From: Clostridium sp. SM-530-WT-3G
Lineage (GTDB): Bacteria > Bacillota > Clostridia > Clostridiales > Clostridiaceae
Assembly: GCF_012843905.1 (NCBI RefSeq)
Contig: NZ_JABAGC010000036.1
Location: 1-35,446, forward strand
DNA: 35,446 bases
Direction of reading: 5' to 3'
How positions within the stretch are numbered: the stretch's first letter is position 1; each line of letters opens with the position of its first letter. The position numbers and the translations under genes are program-made. The notes beneath the pieces were generated by a model. That model did not search any database and was not told the DNA's origin. It saw only the letters and a list, made by a program, of their open reading frames with translations. Below are positions 32,535-35,446 of the stretch, in pieces.

Positions 32535-33262
32535 TTACATTAGCAGTTGATTCTTCATCAAAAGTTGCTACTGTTGCTTTAATGAAAGATGATAGATTAC
32601 TTGGTGAAATTACATTAAATGATAAACGTGAACATTCTGTAATATTAGTAAGTATAATTAAAGATTTATTAAAGGATAATGATTTAACTATATCTGATGT
32701 TGATGGATTTGTTGTATCAAAAGGACCTGGTTCATTCACAGGACTTAGAATAGGAATGGCTACTATTAAAGGCTTAAGTTTTGGAACTGGAAAACCATAC
32801 ATAAGTATTTCAAGTTTAGATGCATTAGCACTAAGCGTTTCAAACTTTGATGGATTAATCTGTCCTATAATGGATGCACTTAGACATAGTGTTTATACTT
32901 CATTATATAAGGCTAATACTAATTCAAACGGTACTCCTGAATTAGAAAAACTAATGGATTATACTGATTTAGATGTTGATGACCTTATTGAATTAATTAA
33001 AGAAAAGAATGAAAAAGTTATTTTTATAGGAGATGGGCTAGATAAATACAAAGATTATTTAAAAGAAAAATGTCCTAACTGCTATTTCCCACCTGCTCAT
33101 TTAAACATAATAAGAGCTTCTTCTCTTGGTGAAATAGGAACAAAACTTTTAATGGATGGTCAATATGATGATCCGAATTCTACTCCTTTCTACTTAAAGA
33201 AACCTCAAGCTGAAAGAGAATATGAACAAAGGATGCAATTAAAAAATGAATGTACATGTTAG
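32531..33262 (+). CDS. tsaB: tRNA threonylcarbamoyladenosine biosynthesis protein TsaB
   Basis: ASKHA-fold scaffold of 243 aa (YeaZ family). It dimerises with TsaD and is needed for t6A formation but is not itself catalytic. The start TLAVDSSSKVATVAL is the phosphate-1-like region, and GFVVSKGPGSFTGLRIGMAT (about 59-78) is the family's most conserved stretch. The C-terminal third is variable. It overlaps tsaE by 4 nt and rimI by 17 nt. Confidence 0.95.
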   Translation: MITLAVDSSSKVATVALMKDDRLLGEITLNDKREHSVILVSIIKDLLKDNDLTISDVDGFVVSKGPGSFTGLRIGMATIKGLSFGTGKPYISISSLDALALSVSNFDGLICPIMDALRHSVYTSLYKANTNSNGTPELEKLMDYTDLDVDDLIELIKEKNEKVIFIGDGLDKYKDYLKEKCPNCYFPPAHLNIIRASSLGEIGTKLLMDGQYDDPNSTPFYLKKPQAEREYEQRMQLKNECTC

Positions 33263-33683
33263 ATTAATGACTGAAGATGATATAGGTGATGTGGTTGAAA
33301 TCAGCTCATTAAGCTTTCCCCATTCATGGAGCAGGTCTTCTTACCAACAAGAGCTACAAAATTCTCTTGCAAAGTATTTTGTAGCTGAAATAAATAATAA
33401 AGTAGTTGGATTTATAGGTACATGGCTTATAGTTGATGAATCTCATATTACTAATGTAGCAGTACACCCTGACTTCAGAAAGAGCGGCATAGCTTCAAAG
33501 CTTATTGAATCTATGATTTCATACTGTAAAGAACATGGATGTATTGCATATACTCTTGAAGTTAGAGCCGGAAATACTCCTGCAAGATCACTTTATGAAA
33601 AACATGGCTTCAAACAAGATGGAATAAGAAAAGGTTACTACCAAGATAATAATGAAGATGCTATTTTAATGTGGCTTAAATAA
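33246..33683 (+). CDS. rimI: Ribosomal protein S18 alanine N-acetyltransferase RimI-like
   Basis: GNAT acetyltransferase of 145 aa. The acetyl-CoA site is VAVHPDFRKSGIASKLIESM (about 71-90; R/Q-x-x-G-x-A signature), followed by YTLEVRAGNTPARSLYEKHGF (about 98-118), both highly typical of RimI. RimI acetylates the N-terminal Ala of ribosomal protein S18 in E. coli. In Firmicutes the gene regularly accompanies tsaE-tsaB, as here. It overlaps the tsaB end by 17 nt, with its ribosome binding site inside tsaB. Confidence 0.93.
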   Translation: MNVHVRLMTEDDIGDVVEISSLSFPHSWSRSSYQQELQNSLAKYFVAEINNKVVGFIGTWLIVDESHITNVAVHPDFRKSGIASKLIESMISYCKEHGCIAYTLEVRAGNTPARSLYEKHGFKQDGIRKGYYQDNNEDAILMWLK

Positions 33684-33700
33684 AATTAATTTTCTAGAGC

Positions 33701-33744
33701 AAAAATAGTGCTAATTTTTAATATTAAAAATTAGCACTATTTTT
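33701..33744. terminator. Terminator of the tsaE-tsaB-rimI operon
   Basis: 44-nt perfect palindrome (arms 33701-33722 and 33723-33744) beginning 17 nt after the rimI stop and followed by GTTTT on the plus strand. ribU ends 37 nt away on the other strand, so it may act in both directions. Confidence 0.85.
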
Positions 33745-33781
33745 GTTTTAATATTTATAATTACTATTTAATTTTTAAAGC

Positions 33782-34357
33782 TTAAGCCATCTTATCTTTA
33801 ACACCAGCTCCAAAATTAGGCTTTGCTTTAAATATAGCTACTGATACTCTCTTATATACGAAATATGTTATTACATTTACAATCAATGCTTTAACTGCAT
33901 TAAAAGGCACTATTCCAGCTATAACATATTGCATCAACTGATCTGCACTCATATTCATTCCGTATAGAGGTAACATTATATATATGTTACCGAATATTCC
34001 TGCTATCTCCATAATTACAGTTCCAACTATCATTCCTGTAATTGCACTAGCTTTACTCTTTTTTAGATTATATATAATACCTGCTGGAAAAACGAGTGCT
34101 GCACCAAATAGAAAATTAGCTAATACTCCTGCAAAACTAGCTCCTTTAGTAAAGAAATATAATATATTCTTTATTAATTCAATGGCAACTCCCACAAGTG
34201 GTCCAAATCCAAATGCTCCAAGTAATGCTGGTACATCACTTAAGTCCATCTTAAGCCATGCAAATGCAGGTATTACTGGAAAGTCAAAATACATAAGTAG
34301 TAATGCGACTGCTGACAACAGGGAAATTTTAATTAATCGGTTAGTATTATTTTTCAT
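33782..34357 (-). CDS. ribU: Riboflavin transporter RibU, ECF S component
   Basis: Membrane protein of 191 aa with about six hydrophobic segments, the S (substrate-capture) component of an energy-coupling-factor transporter. KMDLSDVPALLGAFGFGPLVG (split around residues 36-56) and the following IELIKNILYFFTKGASFAGVLANF are typical RibU signatures. It would use a shared EcfA/EcfA'/EcfT module encoded elsewhere. The FMN riboswitch directly upstream supports riboflavin/FMN as substrate. GGGAGG lies 7 nt before the ATG. Confidence 0.94.
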   Translation of the reverse strand: MKNNTNRLIKISLLSAVALLLMYFDFPVIPAFAWLKMDLSDVPALLGAFGFGPLVGVAIELIKNILYFFTKGASFAGVLANFLFGAALVFPAGIIYNLKKSKASAITGMIVGTVIMEIAGIFGNIYIMLPLYGMNMSADQLMQYVIAGIVPFNAVKALIVNVITYFVYKRVSVAIFKAKPNFGAGVKDKMA

Positions 34358-34406
34358 TCATCTGCCTCCCAAAAATGTATCTTCTTGGTGTAGCTTATTA
34401 GGACAT

Positions 34407-34434
34407 AAAAAAAGCTGATGTTGTTAAACATCAG
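34407..34434 (-). terminator. Riboswitch-controlled terminator
   Basis: 8-bp stem (34415-34422 with 34427-34434) and a 4-nt loop, followed on the minus strand by seven T (34413 to 34407). It lies between the FMN aptamer and ribU, 50 nt before the start codon, and is the OFF structure when FMN is bound. Confidence 0.85.
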
Positions 34435-34477
34435 GGTCGAAATTAAATTTATAAAAAATTATAAATCCTAATAGGTT

Positions 34478-34587
34478 ACCTTCTTTCATCCAGACTATAC
34501 TGTTGGCTTCGGAATTACACCGAATCTGCTAAAATCTAGCTCGCGGGCTGTACCGCCAGTAGGGATTTTCACCCTGCCCTGAAGATA
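34478..34587 (-). promoter_or_regulatory. FMN riboswitch (RFN element)
   Basis: The minus strand carries the RFN hallmarks in order: TATCTTCAGGGCAGGGTG, AAATCCCTACTGGCGGTA, AGCCCGCGAGC, GATTCGGTGTAATTCCGAAGCC and GGATGAAAGAAGGT. The terminal P1 halves ATCTTC and GAAGGT are in place. When FMN is present the downstream hairpin at 34407-34434 should form and stop transcription before ribU. Confidence 0.95.
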
Positions 34588-34612
34588 TATTATTTATTTT
34601 ATTTATGTGTAT

Positions 34613-34641
34613 ATTATATATCCTACCTTTTAACTTTTCAA
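34613..34641 (-). promoter_or_regulatory. Promoter of the FMN riboswitch-ribU transcript
   Basis: On the minus strand, TTGAAA (34636-34641), 17 bp, a perfect TATAAT (34613-34618), about 26 nt upstream of the RFN element. Confidence 0.8.
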
Positions 34642-34691
34642 CCCAGATTTTTTCCAATTTAATTTTAATACACGGAAAATAATTTATTTTA

Positions 34692-35324
34692 TTAAAAATT
34701 TAAGTTTTGTCTTAAAATACTTTCCACAAAATCCATATAATTACCCTCATAACTAATAGTATTATTTCCTATCATAGTCGCTAATCCATGTACAATAGCC
34801 CACATAGCTGTAATATCCTGCGCATACTTTTCTTTCTTAACATTTTTATATTCTAAGCATTCTTCAGCAGCATTTCTAAAAATATTAAATGATTTAAATT
34901 CATTTTGCTTTATAATACCACCTTCTATAACAATAGGGTTATTTTTATTATTGCTATTAAGAAACAAATATCTTAGATAATCATAATTTTCAGCCATAAA
35001 AGATACATACTTTTTTCCTAATTCAATTATTTTTTCATATGGATTTTTACCCTCAACTTGACTCATTGAATCTTCAAACTCTTTATATACAAACTCAGAT
35101 ATAGCATTTATTAGTTCTTCTTTATTTTTAAAATGCTTATATGGAGCAGCATGACTTACATTGCACATTGCATCAGTCTTTCTCAGAGAAAAATTATCTA
35201 CGCCCTCTTCTACTAATAGCTTCAATCCCGCTTTAATTAGACACTCTTTTAAGTCCCCATGATGATATTTATCTTCTCTATTTTTTTCAATACTTATTTT
35301 ATCTTTGCTATTATTATGTATCAT
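34692..35324 (-). CDS. TetR/AcrR family transcriptional regulator
   Basis: 210 aa from the ATG with AAAGGAG 6 nt upstream; an earlier ATG frame would include that site. The N-terminal HTH (about 20-75) has LKECLIKAGLKLLVEEGV, then FSLRKTDAMCNVSHAAPYKH and FKNKEELINAI, standard for TetR. The C-terminal ligand domain has AMWAIVHGLATM (about 172-183), a WHG-type TetR_C domain. The ligand and targets are unknown. A dyad over its own promoter suggests autorepression; the regulated operon is probably also beyond the right edge. The next gene downstream is the ribU transcript, which has its own promoter. Confidence 0.9.
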   Translation of the reverse strand: MIHNNSKDKISIEKNREDKYHHGDLKECLIKAGLKLLVEEGVDNFSLRKTDAMCNVSHAAPYKHFKNKEELINAISEFVYKEFEDSMSQVEGKNPYEKIIELGKKYVSFMAENYDYLRYLFLNSNNKNNPIVIEGGIIKQNEFKSFNIFRNAAEECLEYKNVKKEKYAQDITAMWAIVHGLATMIGNNTISYEGNYMDFVESILRQNLNF

Positions 35325-35372
35325 AATTTCTCCTTTATCCATATACAATCAACTCTTTTATACTTTCTAATT

Positions 35373-35397
35373 AGGGTTAATCATATTTCTTAACCCT
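35373..35397. promoter_or_regulatory. Operator candidate for the TetR regulator
   Basis: Dyad AGGGTTAA (35373-35380) and TTAACCCT (35390-35397) with a 9-nt centre. It lies over the -10 and spacer of the tetR promoter candidate, and the arm length and spacing suit a TetR dimer. Confidence 0.6.
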
Positions 35398-35407
35398 TAT
35401 ATATCAA
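35380..35407 (-). promoter_or_regulatory. Promoter candidate of tetR
   Basis: On the minus strand, TTGATA (35402-35407), 16 bp, TATGAT (35380-35385), about 56 nt upstream of the start codon. Confidence 0.6.
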
Positions 35408-35421
35408 GGCTTCGAAAAGCC
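35408..35421. repeat. Short GGCTT/AAGCC hairpin at the right edge
   Basis: 5-bp stem (35408-35412 with 35417-35421) and a CGAA tetraloop, followed on the plus strand by GAGATTTTT. It could be a small terminator of a gene outside the window or part of the tetR upstream region; nothing decides this. Confidence 0.3.
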
Positions 35422-35446
35422 GAGATTTTTATATCACTCAAATTTC

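Noticed and set aside
1..35446. CRISPR array, rRNA operon or intact transposase
   Set aside because: No spaced direct repeats, no rRNA sequence and no transposase-like frame were seen on either strand.

Overview
The window reads as chromosomal DNA of a low-GC, endospore-forming Firmicute, most likely a Clostridium of the sensu stricto group. The reasons are the very AT-rich intergenic DNA, strong GGAGG ribosome binding sites, an alpha/beta-type small acid-soluble spore protein, and the order maf-radC-mreBCD-pbp2-minCDE-rodA, which is typical of clostridia. The species is not decided; the C. butyricum/C. beijerinckii neighbourhood is a guess from gene content.

Region 1 (1-15.7 kb, all minus strand) is the cell-shape and division-site locus. 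Transcription runs SPOR-domain protein, then maf, radC, mreB, mreC, mreD, a very large PBP2, and further on minC, minD, minE, rodA. Between PBP2 and minC lie a complete inducible beta-lactam resistance module (lipoprotein class A beta-lactamase, BlaI repressor, BlaR1 sensor-protease) and sfsA. The bla promoter carries a near-perfect BlaI-type operator with 11-bp arms over a TTGACA-17-TAATAT promoter.

Region 2 (15.9-20.8 kb) holds pyruvate kinase (plus strand), a dCache-type chemoreceptor with a sigma-D-like promoter, and a four-S1-domain RNA-binding protein (both minus).

Region 3 (21.1-23.2 kb, plus strand) is a compact three-gene operon: a Ser-rich exported, membrane-anchored protein, a PspA/IM30 (ESCRT-III-like) protein, and an unrecognised protein with a seven-cysteine knuckle. 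This is the best candidate here for a poorly described system, probably acting on the envelope.

Region 4 (23.3-28.8 kb) holds a CBS-pair protein, a DEDDh exonuclease paired with a membrane-anchored MutS-like ATPase, a PAP2 phosphatase, the spore protein, and an unknown protein that may be a decayed Rpn/PD-(D/E)XK relative.

Region 5 (28.8-31.7 kb) has two identical tRNA-Trp genes, each with its own promoter and terminator, flanking an FMN-dependent nitronate monooxygenase-like gene. After them comes an orphan ZnuA-like binding protein that has lost its metal ligands.

Region 6 (32-35.4 kb) has the tRNA t6A operon tsaE-tsaB-rimI, the riboflavin transporter ribU under an FMN riboswitch with an intrinsic terminator, and a TetR regulator that appears to control itself through a dyad on its own promoter. 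No CRISPR array, rRNA or intact insertion sequence was seen.
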